A DNA stretch of 19,310 nucleotides from HGM12669 sp048527645 (GCA_048527645.1 DBGFNI010000192.1:1-19310); one strand, 5' to 3'. Shown: positions 1 through 7,802, numbered from the stretch's first letter. Program-made: numbers and translations. The notes: generated by a model from the letters alone, not told the origin.

Positions 1-27
1 GTGTAAAAAGCCGAAGAAATCTGTGTA

Positions 28-75
28 AAGAAAAGCGCCTCATTGTGTGACGGAAAAAGCCGTACACAGAGGCGC
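28..75 (-). terminator. Rho-independent terminator of trmO
   Basis: Read on the minus strand, GCGCCTC (75-69) pairs with GAGGCGC (41-35). The arm continues inward as TGTGTACGG against CCGTCACACA with a small bulge, closing on a CTTTTT loop. The stem is followed by TTTTCTTT (34-27). It lies 8 bases past the trmO stop codon, as expected for a terminator ending the acetyltransferase-trmO unit. Confidence 0.85.
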
Positions 76-82
76 GGAACAT

Positions 83-790
83 CTATTCTTTCTGCACAAA
101 GATCACGGTGAGCGTGTCGCCGCTGACGGTGAAGCGCACATGATACGCGCCGTAATACATGCCGTATATTCTGCCCGGATCGTTTTGATAATGCGGGCGG
201 GGATCCTGCTCCAAGACAGAAATCAGCTCGCGGCGCAGTGCCTGTGGCAGCGTTTCTCTGCATTCCTCGGCAAACACGACATGAAGAAAATCCTTTTGCA
301 CCCGGTCGGCAAACCCGCCGACGGCGTCGGGGTGGCAGTCGGTAAAAGCGAGATAGGGCTTGATGTCATAGATCGGCGTGCCGTCCAGCATATCCGCCCC
401 ACTGACAAGCAGCACAGGGGCGTGCGGGCAGGACAGGTCGATTTTTTCCAGCCTGACCGAGGAGAGCCCCATGTGATTGGGGCGGAAGGGGGAACGGGTG
501 GCAAAGACGCCGACGCGGCGATTGCCGCCGAGCCTGGGCGGACGCACCGTGGGCGTCCAAGCCTTTTCTGCGCATGCGGAAAACTGCCACAGCAGCCACA
601 AATGTGAAAATTCCTCCAGCCCCCGGACAGCCTCGCACCGTCGGTACTCGGGGGTGAAAACGATGCGTGCGATGCCGGATGAAAGGCCGCTTTGGCGCGG
701 AATACCGAATTTTTCCGGAAAGGCGGTGTGAATATGGGCAACCGGGACAACCGTCATGCTGCCGTCCGCCGTTCGTTTGCTGCGTGCCAT
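83..790 (-). CDS. trmO: tRNA (adenine-37 N6)-methyltransferase TrmO (TsaA/YaeB family)
   Basis: This is a SAM-dependent enzyme that, in the characterised E. coli family member, methylates N6 of the threonylcarbamoyl-adenosine at position 37 of certain tRNAs. Seen in the 235-residue protein: a PEKFGIPRQSG stretch (about 25-35), the family hallmark LGGNRRVGVFATRSPFRPN (87-105) and a C-terminal DPRPHYQNDPGR segment typical of the small second domain. Length is normal for the family. The start at 790 is 4 nt after the acetyltransferase stop and has no clear ribosome site. An internal ATG at 757 (protein beginning MTVVPVAHIH) matches the usual family N terminus better and may be the real start. 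It probably shares a transcript with the upstream acetyltransferase and ends at the 28-75 terminator. Confidence 0.92.
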   Translation of the reverse strand: MARSKRTADGSMTVVPVAHIHTAFPEKFGIPRQSGLSSGIARIVFTPEYRRCEAVRGLEEFSHLWLLWQFSACAEKAWTPTVRPPRLGGNRRVGVFATRSPFRPNHMGLSSVRLEKIDLSCPHAPVLLVSGADMLDGTPIYDIKPYLAFTDCHPDAVGGFADRVQKDFLHVVFAEECRETLPQALRRELISVLEQDPRPHYQNDPGRIYGMYYGAYHVRFTVSGDTLTVIFVQKE

Positions 791-794
791 GCGA

Positions 795-1415
795 TTATTG
801 CGGCAGCTCGCGGTCGAAGATCATGCGGTCGGCTTCTGTGATTTTGCGGATGGGCTTGCAGGGATTTCCCACCGCGAGATATCCGGCGGGAATGTCCCGC
901 ACCACAACGCTGCCGCATCCGATCACCGCGCCGTCGCCGATGGTGACGCCGCCCGCGATCGTCACGCCAGCGGCAATCCACACATCGCTGCCGATGGTGA
1001 CCGGCTTTGCATATTCCAGATTATAGATCGTTCCGTCTTCCTTGAAATGGATGCGCCGCTCTTCTTTGAGCAGCGGGTGGATGGCGGTGGCGATGGTCAC
1101 GCAGGGACCGATCAGGACATCGTTGCCGATGGTGACGGGCGCGTTGTCCAGAATGGTGAGATTGAAGTTGGAATAAAAATTCTCACCCAGCGTGATATTC
1201 GCGCCGAAATCCAGGCGAATGTCCGGCTCCATCCAGTAGTGCTCGCCGTGGGCGCCCAGCAGCTGATCCAGAATTTCGCGCCGCTTCTCCTCCTCCGCCT
1301 CATCGGTTCGGTTGTATTCGTTGCAAAGCTGATGGGAGCGCTTGCGCTCCGCGGGCATATCCGACCCGGACACATCGAAAATCATGCCGGCAACCATTTT
1401 TTCTCGTTCTGTCAT
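795..1415 (-). CDS. sugar O-acetyltransferase (maltose/galactoside acetyltransferase family)
   Basis: This is a cytoplasmic acetyl-CoA-dependent transferase of the left-handed beta-helix (hexapeptide repeat) superfamily, as in Maa, LacA and NodL; the exact sugar acceptor cannot be read from sequence. Seen: an N-terminal Mac-type domain (about 1-55, beginning MTEREKMVAGMIFDV), the FNLTILD stretch (84-90), the catalytic-type histidine in TAIHPL (His113), and hexapeptide repeats such as VTIGSDVWIAAGVTIAGG towards the C terminus, ending with the conserved GNPCKPIRKI. The length of 206 residues is slightly longer than the roughly 185-residue norm. The ATG at 1415 follows a GGAG site. A TTGCAT/TAAAAT promoter candidate lies upstream. 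trmO follows after 4 nt. Confidence 0.9.
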   Translation of the reverse strand: MTEREKMVAGMIFDVSGSDMPAERKRSHQLCNEYNRTDEAEEEKRREILDQLLGAHGEHYWMEPDIRLDFGANITLGENFYSNFNLTILDNAPVTIGNDVLIGPCVTIATAIHPLLKEERRIHFKEDGTIYNLEYAKPVTIGSDVWIAAGVTIAGGVTIGDGAVIGCGSVVVRDIPAGYLAVGNPCKPIRKITEADRMIFDRELPQ

Positions 1416-1483
1416 AGCTGTTCTCCGTTTCCGCTGTAATACAGCGCCGGGGTGTTCTTTTCTTTCCCCCGTATTCTATCTGT

Positions 1484-1512
1484 ATTTTATCATAAAGTGT
1501 CACGAAATGCAA
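1484..1512 (-). promoter_or_regulatory. putative sigma-A promoter for the acetyltransferase-trmO unit
   Basis: On the minus strand, TTGCAT (1512-1507) and TAAAAT (1489-1484) are separated by exactly 17 nt. They would start a transcript about 60 nt ahead of the acetyltransferase ATG. Match is 4/6 at -35 and 5/6 at -10, so this is plausible but unproven. Confidence 0.45.
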
Positions 1513-1627
1513 CGGCGAAACGCGCTTTTTTGTCAAACTTCTGTGCTGCCCGGGACGGACGGACGGCGTTTTGATTCTGTTTACGAAAAATTCATGCAAT
1601 ATGCCTGTAAAGAGTAACCTGAAATTG

Positions 1628-1633
1628 TATAAT
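1628..1633 (+). promoter_or_regulatory. candidate -10 element upstream of the CotH/LRR operon
   Basis: A perfect TATAAT lies 119 nt ahead of the CotH-gene ATG, in the 337-base non-coding stretch 1416-1752. At the usual 17-nt spacing the -35 position reads CTGTAA (1605-1610), a weak match, so an activator or an alternative sigma factor may be involved. Apart from this element, the divergent promoter at 1484-1512 and the dyad at 1677-1706, I see no feature in this stretch. Confidence 0.35.
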
Positions 1634-1676
1634 GAGTTTATAAAACGCAATTATTCTCGGATAGATTTATTCAAAA

Positions 1677-1706
1677 TGCACAATTACCGTGAAAGGTATT
1701 TGTGCA
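1677..1706 (+). promoter_or_regulatory. imperfect inverted repeat in the leader of the CotH/LRR operon
   Basis: TGCACAATTACC (1677-1688) and GGTATTTGTGCA (1695-1706) form a 12-bp stem with one T-T mismatch around a GTGAAA loop. It lies downstream of the TATAAT at 1628 and 46 nt upstream of the chosen ATG, so it would fall in the 5' leader RNA. It lacks a T-run and is not a terminator. It could be an operator dyad or an RNA hairpin controlling translation. It spans an alternative in-frame GTG at 1702. Confidence 0.4.
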
Positions 1707-1752
1707 TCCTGTGATGAAACCGGGAAATCTCAAATCAAAAGGAGTGTTGTAT

Positions 1753-3723
1753 ATGAGGCATGTATGTCGGCGCCGCGGCGTGCGGGCTGTGTTTTCTGCG
1801 GGATTGCTGCTTTGTCTGCTGCTGCAATCGGTTCTGCCGGCGCTTGGCGCGCAGAGTGTGTTTTCCGATGTGCAGAGCGGCAGTTGGTATTATGATGCGG
1901 TGCAGTACAGCGCCGGGGCGGGATGGTTTGCCGGTACGGGAGCGCATACCTTTTCGCCGGACAGTACGCTGACGCGGGAAATGTATGTCACGGTGCTGTA
2001 TCGCTACGCCGATTCCGGCGCGGCTTTGACCGCGGCGGCGGGGGAGCTGCATCCGTTTGGCGACGTTGCCGCCGGCAGCTGGTATGAGCCGGCGGTGCAA
2101 TGGGCATATGACAACGGAATCGTGTTCGGCGTTTCCCCGGATACCTTCGGCGTGGGGCAGGCGGTCAGCCGGGAAGCGGTGTGCGCGATGACGGTGCGCT
2201 TTTTGGAAAAGTGCTATGCGCACCCGCTTGTGACACAGGAACCGACGATTCGGTATGTAGATGTGTGGGACATTTCGGAATACGCGCGGCAGGATGTGGA
2301 AAAGGCGCGTCAGTACGGCATCATGAGCGGCTGCGGCGCAAACACCTTTCTTCCCCGCGCACAGATGACACGTGCGCAGGCGGCGCAGCTTTTATACAAT
2401 CTTTCCGCGGCAAAGTTTGACTTTGAGGCGCTGCATCAGTGGGAGGAGCAAACGGAATATGCGCCTGCCACCGGGGGCATCCGATATGATACACTGGAGC
2501 GTTGCTGTGTGTGCGGCGCCGTACGCAACCGAACCGCGCACAACGGCAGGCTGCCTGTGCTGGAGCTGACGGGGGACGTTTCCGGCATTTCCAAGGAGAA
2601 TGAGGTGACTTTGCAGGCAAGCTATCTGGCGGCGGATCAGACGTTTTCCTCCGTATGCACGCTCAAATGGCAGGGCGCTTCCTCCCTGGCATATGAAAAA
2701 AAGAATTTCAACATCAAGTTTTATCAGGACGAAACACTGGCAAAGAAGAATAAGCTGGATGTCGGCTGGGGGAAAGAAAACAAATACACGCTCAAGGCGA
2801 ATTATATCGACTATACGCAGTCGCACAACATCGTCAGCGCAAAGCTCTGGGGCGACATTGTGAAAACCCGCGCCTCCCAGCCGCAGCCGCTTGTCAATAT
2901 GGTCAACGGCGGCGCGATCGACGGTTTTCCCGTTATGCTGTATATCAACAATGCGTATCAGGGACTGTATACCTTTAATATCCCCAAGGACAAGTGGTCA
3001 ATGGAGGATGACGCGCATCCTGTCAAGGCGCTGGTATCGACCAACGACTGGTCGGACACCTGCAATTTCCGCGCGCAGGCACAGCCGGACGCGGAAAGTT
3101 GGGAAATCGAAGAAAACGAGATGGAGAGCGATGAGGCGGTTTTTGACAGCATCAATCAGCTGATTCGGTTTGTCCGCGAACACAGCGGGGAAGACTTCCG
3201 ATCGGGGATCGGTACTTATCTGGATGTGGAGTCCTATATCGATTACATGTGCTTTACCATGGCGGGCACCATGCGGGACAATGTGGCGAAAAACTGTATG
3301 TTCGTCACCTATGACGGTGTGAAATGGTATCTGACGGTGTATGATCTGGACAGCTCCTGGGGGCTGTATTGGGACGGCACGCAATACTATTCCGCACAGA
3401 TGCTTGTGCCGTATATCAGCGGCGGCAGCATTCGGGTGAACGAAGTGCAGAATCTGCTCTGGGAGCGGATGTTCGCCTGCTATGCGCCTGAGATCCGCGC
3501 CCGCTATTTCGCGCTGCGCGGCAGCGTGCTGAGCGATGAGGCGATCTTAAAAAAATTTGACGATTTCAACGCGATGATCCCTGCGGAACTGATCGAGGCG
3601 GAAAAGATGCTCTATCCCAATATGCCGGGCTTTTCCGTCAATACGGACGCCGCCATGCGCGATTATCTGGCGCAGCACATGAGCGCGCTGGATCGCGCGA
3701 TCGGAATGTTCCCGGAAAACTGA
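1753..3723 (+). CDS. secreted SLH-domain CotH kinase-like protein
   Basis: This is an exported surface protein with an S-layer anchor joined to a CotH-type kinase-like domain. CotH of Bacillus spore coats is an atypical protein kinase. Start: ATG 1753 follows an AAAGGAG site and opens directly into a signal peptide (about 1-33, core AGLLLCLLLQSVLPA, ending ALGA). A GTG at 1702 would add 17 residues without a ribosome site. Of 656 residues, 37-88, 101-153 and 167-216 are three SLH repeats. Residues 228-264 hold an HxW...PAT...RCCVCG module. CotH homology runs from about 268 to 610: KWQGASSLAYEKKNFNIKF (305-323), the NVAKN segment (510-514) and the acidic YDLDSSWG motif (530-537) that matches the family's DxDxxxG active-site region. 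Surface anchoring by SLH suggests action outside the cell rather than in the spore coat; the substrate is unknown. The LRR-SLH gene follows 19 nt later in the same operon. Confidence 0.85.
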   Translation: MRHVCRRRGVRAVFSAGLLLCLLLQSVLPALGAQSVFSDVQSGSWYYDAVQYSAGAGWFAGTGAHTFSPDSTLTREMYVTVLYRYADSGAALTAAAGELHPFGDVAAGSWYEPAVQWAYDNGIVFGVSPDTFGVGQAVSREAVCAMTVRFLEKCYAHPLVTQEPTIRYVDVWDISEYARQDVEKARQYGIMSGCGANTFLPRAQMTRAQAAQLLYNLSAAKFDFEALHQWEEQTEYAPATGGIRYDTLERCCVCGAVRNRTAHNGRLPVLELTGDVSGISKENEVTLQASYLAADQTFSSVCTLKWQGASSLAYEKKNFNIKFYQDETLAKKNKLDVGWGKENKYTLKANYIDYTQSHNIVSAKLWGDIVKTRASQPQPLVNMVNGGAIDGFPVMLYINNAYQGLYTFNIPKDKWSMEDDAHPVKALVSTNDWSDTCNFRAQAQPDAESWEIEENEMESDEAVFDSINQLIRFVREHSGEDFRSGIGTYLDVESYIDYMCFTMAGTMRDNVAKNCMFVTYDGVKWYLTVYDLDSSWGLYWDGTQYYSAQMLVPYISGGSIRVNEVQNLLWERMFACYAPEIRARYFALRGSVLSDEAILKKFDDFNAMIPAELIEAEKMLYPNMPGFSVNTDAAMRDYLAQHMSALDRAIGMFPEN

Positions 3724-3742
3724 AAGGAGGATATACTGACGG

Positions 3743-5332
3743 ATGAAAAGGATTCGCTTAAAGCGCATATGCGCTTTGACGCTGTCTGCGGCGCTGCTTT
3801 TCTGCGCACTCGGTGTGCTCAGTACGGGTGCGGCGACAGACGGCGTGCTGGAATACACGGTGAATAACGGATGCGCGACCGTGACTCGGTGCAACGCCGC
3901 AACGGCGTCATATACATTGCCGGATTCGGTGGGCGGCTATCCGCTGACCGGGCTTGCAGCGGGCTTTATCGCGCAGAACAGCGCGGTTCAGTCCCTGACC
4001 GTCCCCGCGTCGGTGAAAGCAGTTCCCGCGCAGTGCTTCCGCGGTCACTGCCCGGAGGAAATTGTTTTTGCGGGAACGGAAAATATCAATTTTGCTAATC
4101 AGGCGTTCTATTTGGCCAACGGACTGAAACGGGTCGTCCTGCCGGAACAGCAGCAGGCGCTGAGCACGCAGATGTTCCGCTCCTCCACGGTTGCCGAGGT
4201 TGTGATGCCGGACACGCTGAAAACGATCTCAGACGAGGCATTTTATGACTGCAAGAGCCTCGCGGCGATAACGCTGCCCGAACAATTGGAAAGCATCGGC
4301 GCACGCGCGTTTTACGCCGCGACCAATCTCTCCAATCATATTGTCATACCGCAGACGGTGCAATATATCGGAAGCCAGGCGTTTTATTATTGCATTGCGC
4401 TTTCGGAAATGACGGTTTTGTCCGTCTCCTGCGAAATTGCCGATTCTGCATTTGACCGCTGCACGCTGAAAATGTACGGCTGTAAAAACGCGACCCTGAT
4501 CGCGCACTGTGCGGCGCGCGACAATTTGCAGTTTGTCTGCCGCACCGATGAGGATCATGACTATCCCGATGAGTATACCTTGGCAGTCGAGCCGACGGCG
4601 TATCGCTACGGCCTGGCGATCTGCGCCTGCAAAAACTGCGGGAAAACCTTCAGCCGCGTTTTGGATAAGCTGACGCCGCAGGATCCCGCACCGCAGGATC
4701 CCACGCCGCCGGTTGACCCACCCCCGGCAAAACCGTGGGATTCGTATGTCAGCGGAGAAGACTGGGAAAACCGATTTGACGATGTCGCCGAGGACGCATG
4801 GTATCGCAGTGCGGTCGGCTTTGCCGCGGCAAATGAACTGTTCGGCGGCACAGAAGAAACGCTGTTTTCGCCGGATATGGCCATGAGCCGCGCGATGCTG
4901 GTCACGGTATTGTGGCGCATGGCGGGGTCGCCCGCGGCGCAGGGGGAAAACCGCTTTGCGGATGTTGCCGCGGAGAGTTATTATGCGCCCGCTGTCTTGT
5001 GGGCGCGGGAAAACGGGATTGTCAGCGGAGTGACGGAGAAGCTGTTTGCGCCGGATCGCCCGGTAGACCGGGAGCAGGCTGCCACGCTGCTGTTCCGTTA
5101 CGGCACGGTTTGCTGCATGAATGTGGATGCGCGCGAAACGCTGGACGGCTTTTCTGACAGCGCATCGGTCTCTCCCTATGCACAGCGCCCGCTGCAATGG
5201 GCGGTCGGCGCAGGTGTGATGGAGGGGATTGACGGCGCGCTCTCGCCCAAAACCGCTCTGTCCCGCGCGCAGGCGGCGATGCTGCTGATGCGCCTGTGGA
5301 CGCAGGTAATCCGGGCGCCCGAGGGCGTGTAG
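3743..5332 (+). CDS. secreted leucine-rich-repeat (BspA-type) protein with C-terminal SLH anchor
   Basis: This is a non-enzymatic surface protein. LRR_5/BspA repeats usually mediate binding, and SLH domains hold proteins to secondary cell-wall polymers. Seen in 529 residues: a signal peptide (1-31, KRIRLKRICALTLSAALLF, cleavage near STGAA), LRR repeats about 60-265 with recurring phrases such as TISDEAFYDCKSLAAITLP and YIGSQAFYYCIALSEM, a CxxCG module at 272-310 (DHDYP...CKNCG), a proline-rich linker (311-331), and three SLH repeats about 345-395, 405-455 and 467-520. The ATG at 3743 is preceded by AAAGGAGG, which begins inside the CotH gene's stop codon, so the two genes are almost certainly co-transcribed. 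A role as partner or substrate of the CotH protein is inference from adjacency only. The operon ends at the 5426-5461 hairpin. Confidence 0.85.
   Translation: MKRIRLKRICALTLSAALLFCALGVLSTGAATDGVLEYTVNNGCATVTRCNAATASYTLPDSVGGYPLTGLAAGFIAQNSAVQSLTVPASVKAVPAQCFRGHCPEEIVFAGTENINFANQAFYLANGLKRVVLPEQQQALSTQMFRSSTVAEVVMPDTLKTISDEAFYDCKSLAAITLPEQLESIGARAFYAATNLSNHIVIPQTVQYIGSQAFYYCIALSEMTVLSVSCEIADSAFDRCTLKMYGCKNATLIAHCAARDNLQFVCRTDEDHDYPDEYTLAVEPTAYRYGLAICACKNCGKTFSRVLDKLTPQDPAPQDPTPPVDPPPAKPWDSYVSGEDWENRFDDVAEDAWYRSAVGFAAANELFGGTEETLFSPDMAMSRAMLVTVLWRMAGSPAAQGENRFADVAAESYYAPAVLWARENGIVSGVTEKLFAPDRPVDREQAATLLFRYGTVCCMNVDARETLDGFSDSASVSPYAQRPLQWAVGAGVMEGIDGALSPKTALSRAQAAMLLMRLWTQVIRAPEGV
4676..4702 (+). 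repeat. short tandem repeat encoding the proline-rich linker
   Basis: CCGCAGGATCCC occurs at 4676-4687 and again at 4691-4702, a 15-bp period encoding PQDPA then PQDPT. It sits in the hinge between the CxxCG module and the SLH domains, where repeat number could vary between strains and change tether length. Confidence 0.6.
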
Positions 5333-5425
5333 TCGCGTAGCCGGCGCGTTTTGTGCACCGCGCAGTGTTTGCGGCGGCGCGCACCCCACGCATCGGGCTT
5401 TCAAAAAAGGAACGAAATGCAAAGA

Positions 5426-5461
5426 AGCGCATCCCGTGCTGTGAAAAGCACAGGATGCGCT
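5426..5461. terminator. bidirectional terminator between the converging surface genes
   Basis: AGCGCATCCCGTGCT (5426-5440) pairs with AGCACAGGATGCGCT (5447-5461) with one mismatch and a 6-nt loop. On the plus strand it is followed by CTGTTGTTT, and on the minus strand by TCTTTGCATTTC. It sits in the 245-bp gap between the ends of the LRR-SLH gene (5332) and the nucleotidase-like gene (5578) and can serve both. Nothing else is evident in this gap. Confidence 0.75.
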
Positions 5462-5577
5462 CTGTTGTTTGAATCTGTTTTCGGTTCATGCCGTTACACA
5501 CACTTTGGGTGTGATGCATCTGCGTGAAACAACTGTTCTGCCCGCTTGCATGAAAACGGCGCAGGGTAAGCGGCGGA

Positions 5578-7599
5578 TTACAGCTGTGTTTTGCGACGGA
5601 TGAGCAGCAGGACGGTCAGCGCGGACGCGGAAAGAATCAGCAGCGCCGTATAGACCGCGGTGTGGCTCTCATCTCCCGTCTGAGGGCTGTTTTTGATCGG
5701 CCAAAAGGCTCCGCAGCCGGCAAAATCGTCCGTTCCGTCGCCGCCGGTGTAATTGCTGTCGCTGTCGGTCTGATTGAGGTGATAATACGGATCAACGGTG
5801 TTGCAGTATTCGCAAACGCCATTGACATAGTGGTGCATGTACCCGCCGTAATGCCAGCCGTATGCAGTGATCTTGCCGCAGACGGTGCAGACGGTATCTC
5901 CGCTGTAGGAAAATTCGGGACAGATACCGGTTTTTTCATTGACAACCTTGGTCTGGGGGTGGGGACAATTTTCCTTTGAAATCATGCATCGCGTGGTATA
6001 AGCATCCGAGATGGTTTGCTCATCTTGCGAGAAAAAGCGGACCAAAGCCTGGTCGGTGGAGCACAGCCGCATCGTTTCCTCGGCGGTTGCCAACGGCGCG
6101 TACACGTCTGACACAGCAAGGCTGCTGTTTGTCGCAACGGTATACAGCTTGTTCAAATCCAATTCCTCCGTGCCGATGCGCAGATACAGAATCCGGCTGC
6201 CCGGCTCCTTGCTCAGATCGTAGATGAATTGGATGCCGTCCCACTGAAGATGGTAGTCGGCGGAAGCGGGCCATACAGTGCCGGAAAGATAACGATCGTA
6301 TAATGCAATATTCTGCCGCTGAATTTCAAGCGAGGTTTCCAGAATATCCAGCAGCTCGGCGCCGGTGATTTGCTTGGTCACCACATCGTGACCGTAGGGG
6401 CTGAGATCGAGAATATCACCCCATGTGACGGGGCCACTTCGGATATATGTTTTACTGAAATTGCCGACATTTTCAAAAGCGATGTCCGCGCCGGACACCA
6501 GCCGATAGGCACTTGCCGCGATTCTGCCCGCATCGAACTCGTTCATATATAAGGCGTATTTGCCGGGATAACTGCGCTCCGGCTTTTGCCCGATCACGGC
6601 GCGCCGCTCTTCTTCCAGCTTCGCCTCGATATACTCCGACTGTGCGGCGATGGCTCCGTCCATTTCGTATTCCTGCTTTGCCTCCTCAGGCAGAAACACC
6701 TCGCGCGTCAGCGTGAACGCGGTCAGATCGCCGTTTTCATCCAGCGTGCAGCGGACTTTGATCAGATCGGCGGTGAGCAGCTTGCTGCCGCTTTCGATCA
6801 CGTATGCCGTTTCGCCGCCGGGGGTGACAACCGTTGTGCTCAGATCGGTATGCGCGTGGCCGCTCAGCCATAGGTTCACGCCGTCCACCTGTGCGGCAAG
6901 CTGTTGCGCATCCGCGGCATGGGACAGGGCGATAACCGCATCACACCCCTGCGCCCGCAGCGCGGCGGCAGCGGCGTTTGCATAAACTACCGGGTCGGTG
7001 AAGGTCACCCCTGCTGTCTGATCGGGCAACCGTGTGCGGAAAAGATCGGGGTCTGTCACGCCGAATACACCGATTTTCAGGGTCTGACCGTTTTTTTCGG
7101 TTTGTTTGATATAATATTCGTTTTCAAAATAACGCGCTCCGCCTTCCGTAACGGCGTTTCCGCAGAGCATTTGAATATCTGCCGTCCCGCACAGCGCGGT
7201 GAGCCTGTCTTTGCCGTAGCGCCAGTCATCCTCGCCCGCGGTCATCACATCGTAGCCGAGCAGCTTGACCATCTGCGCGATATACTCGCCCTCGGAAAAC
7301 GTAGCGGCGGGCAGACCGTAAAACAAATCGCCGGAGTCGGTGAACAGATGCATATCCGCGTCCTTCTTCCAGTCTTCCCAAACAGACTTGAGATATGCCG
7401 CACTGCTGCCGCCGTATGATTCTGCGATTTGCGCATGAATGTCGCCGGTGTGTGCGATCTTGAGAATAAACTCTTCCGCTCCGCCTTCGGCAAGAGCGGG
7501 GAGGGGAACGGCGCATTGCGCGAGCAGCAACAAAAGGGTGAGAAGCGACGCTGCCGCTGCGTGCATTTTTTGACGGATAGTCGGATGCTGTTTTTTCAT
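5578..7599 (-). CDS. sortase-anchored 5'-nucleotidase-like metallophosphoesterase with altered GNHE motif
   Basis: Family members (UshA/YfkN-type) hydrolyse extracellular nucleotides or cyclic nucleotides with two metal ions. ATG 7599 follows GAGGTGAT. Of 673 residues, 1-38 are a signal peptide. The metallophosphatase domain shows TGDIH (D53, H55), DSGD (D91), SHA (H227) and GHAH (H248, H250). The motif normally read GNH(E/D) is here GEDD (122-125), so the metal-binding Asn and catalytic His are replaced. The C-terminal nucleotidase domain (about 340-540) is recognisable from IRSGPVTWGDILDLSPYG and ITGAELLDILE. Its substrate loop reads NVGNF instead of the usual NGGG-type motif. Residues 545-599 hold cysteine pairs (CTVCG, CEYC). 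The tail has SPQTGD (638-643), a membrane segment (648-666) and RRKTQL, a cell-wall sorting signal resembling the (S/P)PxTG targets of C. difficile sortase B. Whether it is still a phosphatase is uncertain. Confidence 0.85.
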   Translation of the reverse strand: MKKQHPTIRQKMHAAAASLLTLLLLLAQCAVPLPALAEGGAEEFILKIAHTGDIHAQIAESYGGSSAAYLKSVWEDWKKDADMHLFTDSGDLFYGLPAATFSEGEYIAQMVKLLGYDVMTAGEDDWRYGKDRLTALCGTADIQMLCGNAVTEGGARYFENEYYIKQTEKNGQTLKIGVFGVTDPDLFRTRLPDQTAGVTFTDPVVYANAAAAALRAQGCDAVIALSHAADAQQLAAQVDGVNLWLSGHAHTDLSTTVVTPGGETAYVIESGSKLLTADLIKVRCTLDENGDLTAFTLTREVFLPEEAKQEYEMDGAIAAQSEYIEAKLEEERRAVIGQKPERSYPGKYALYMNEFDAGRIAASAYRLVSGADIAFENVGNFSKTYIRSGPVTWGDILDLSPYGHDVVTKQITGAELLDILETSLEIQRQNIALYDRYLSGTVWPASADYHLQWDGIQFIYDLSKEPGSRILYLRIGTEELDLNKLYTVATNSSLAVSDVYAPLATAEETMRLCSTDQALVRFFSQDEQTISDAYTTRCMISKENCPHPQTKVVNEKTGICPEFSYSGDTVCTVCGKITAYGWHYGGYMHHYVNGVCEYCNTVDPYYHLNQTDSDSNYTGGDGTDDFAGCGAFWPIKNSPQTGDESHTAVYTALLILSASALTVLLLIRRKTQL

Positions 7600-7689
7600 T
7601 TTATCACCTCATGAACCATTTTCGTTTTTGTTTGGACGGAAGAATCGTATCAAGGGCGTTTGCCGCTTTGGCGGCGGGAAAAATGTGTT

Positions 7690-7724
7690 AAAAAAACGAC
7701 CGGAAGCCGATGCTGACTTCCGGT
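7690..7724 (-). terminator. Rho-independent terminator of the amino-acid ABC operon
   Basis: On the minus strand, ACCGGAAG (7724-7717) pairs with CTTCCGGT (7706-7699) around a 10-nt loop, then CGTTTTTTT follows (7698-7690). It lies about 80 nt past the ATPase stop codon and ahead of the nucleotidase-like gene, so that gene needs its own promoter. I found no convincing one in 7600-7690. Confidence 0.9.
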
Positions 7725-7802
7725 GTGGGGTCCGATGCTTCAACCGCTTCCGGCGCGTGCATAGCTGTTGTAAAAGGTATTCGGTTTGCGGCGCGCTGCT
7801 TT

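Noticed and set aside
4229..5422. Open frame of about 400 codons on the minus strand opposite the LRR-SLH gene
   Set aside because: The translation is rich in Arg/His/Cys with no recognisable domain, whereas the plus strand encodes a signal peptide, LRR and SLH repeats.
7655..7675. Small GCCGC/GCGGC palindrome upstream of the nucleotidase-like gene
   Set aside because: The stem is only 5 bp, with no T-run or matching second site, so it is likely chance in GC-rich DNA.
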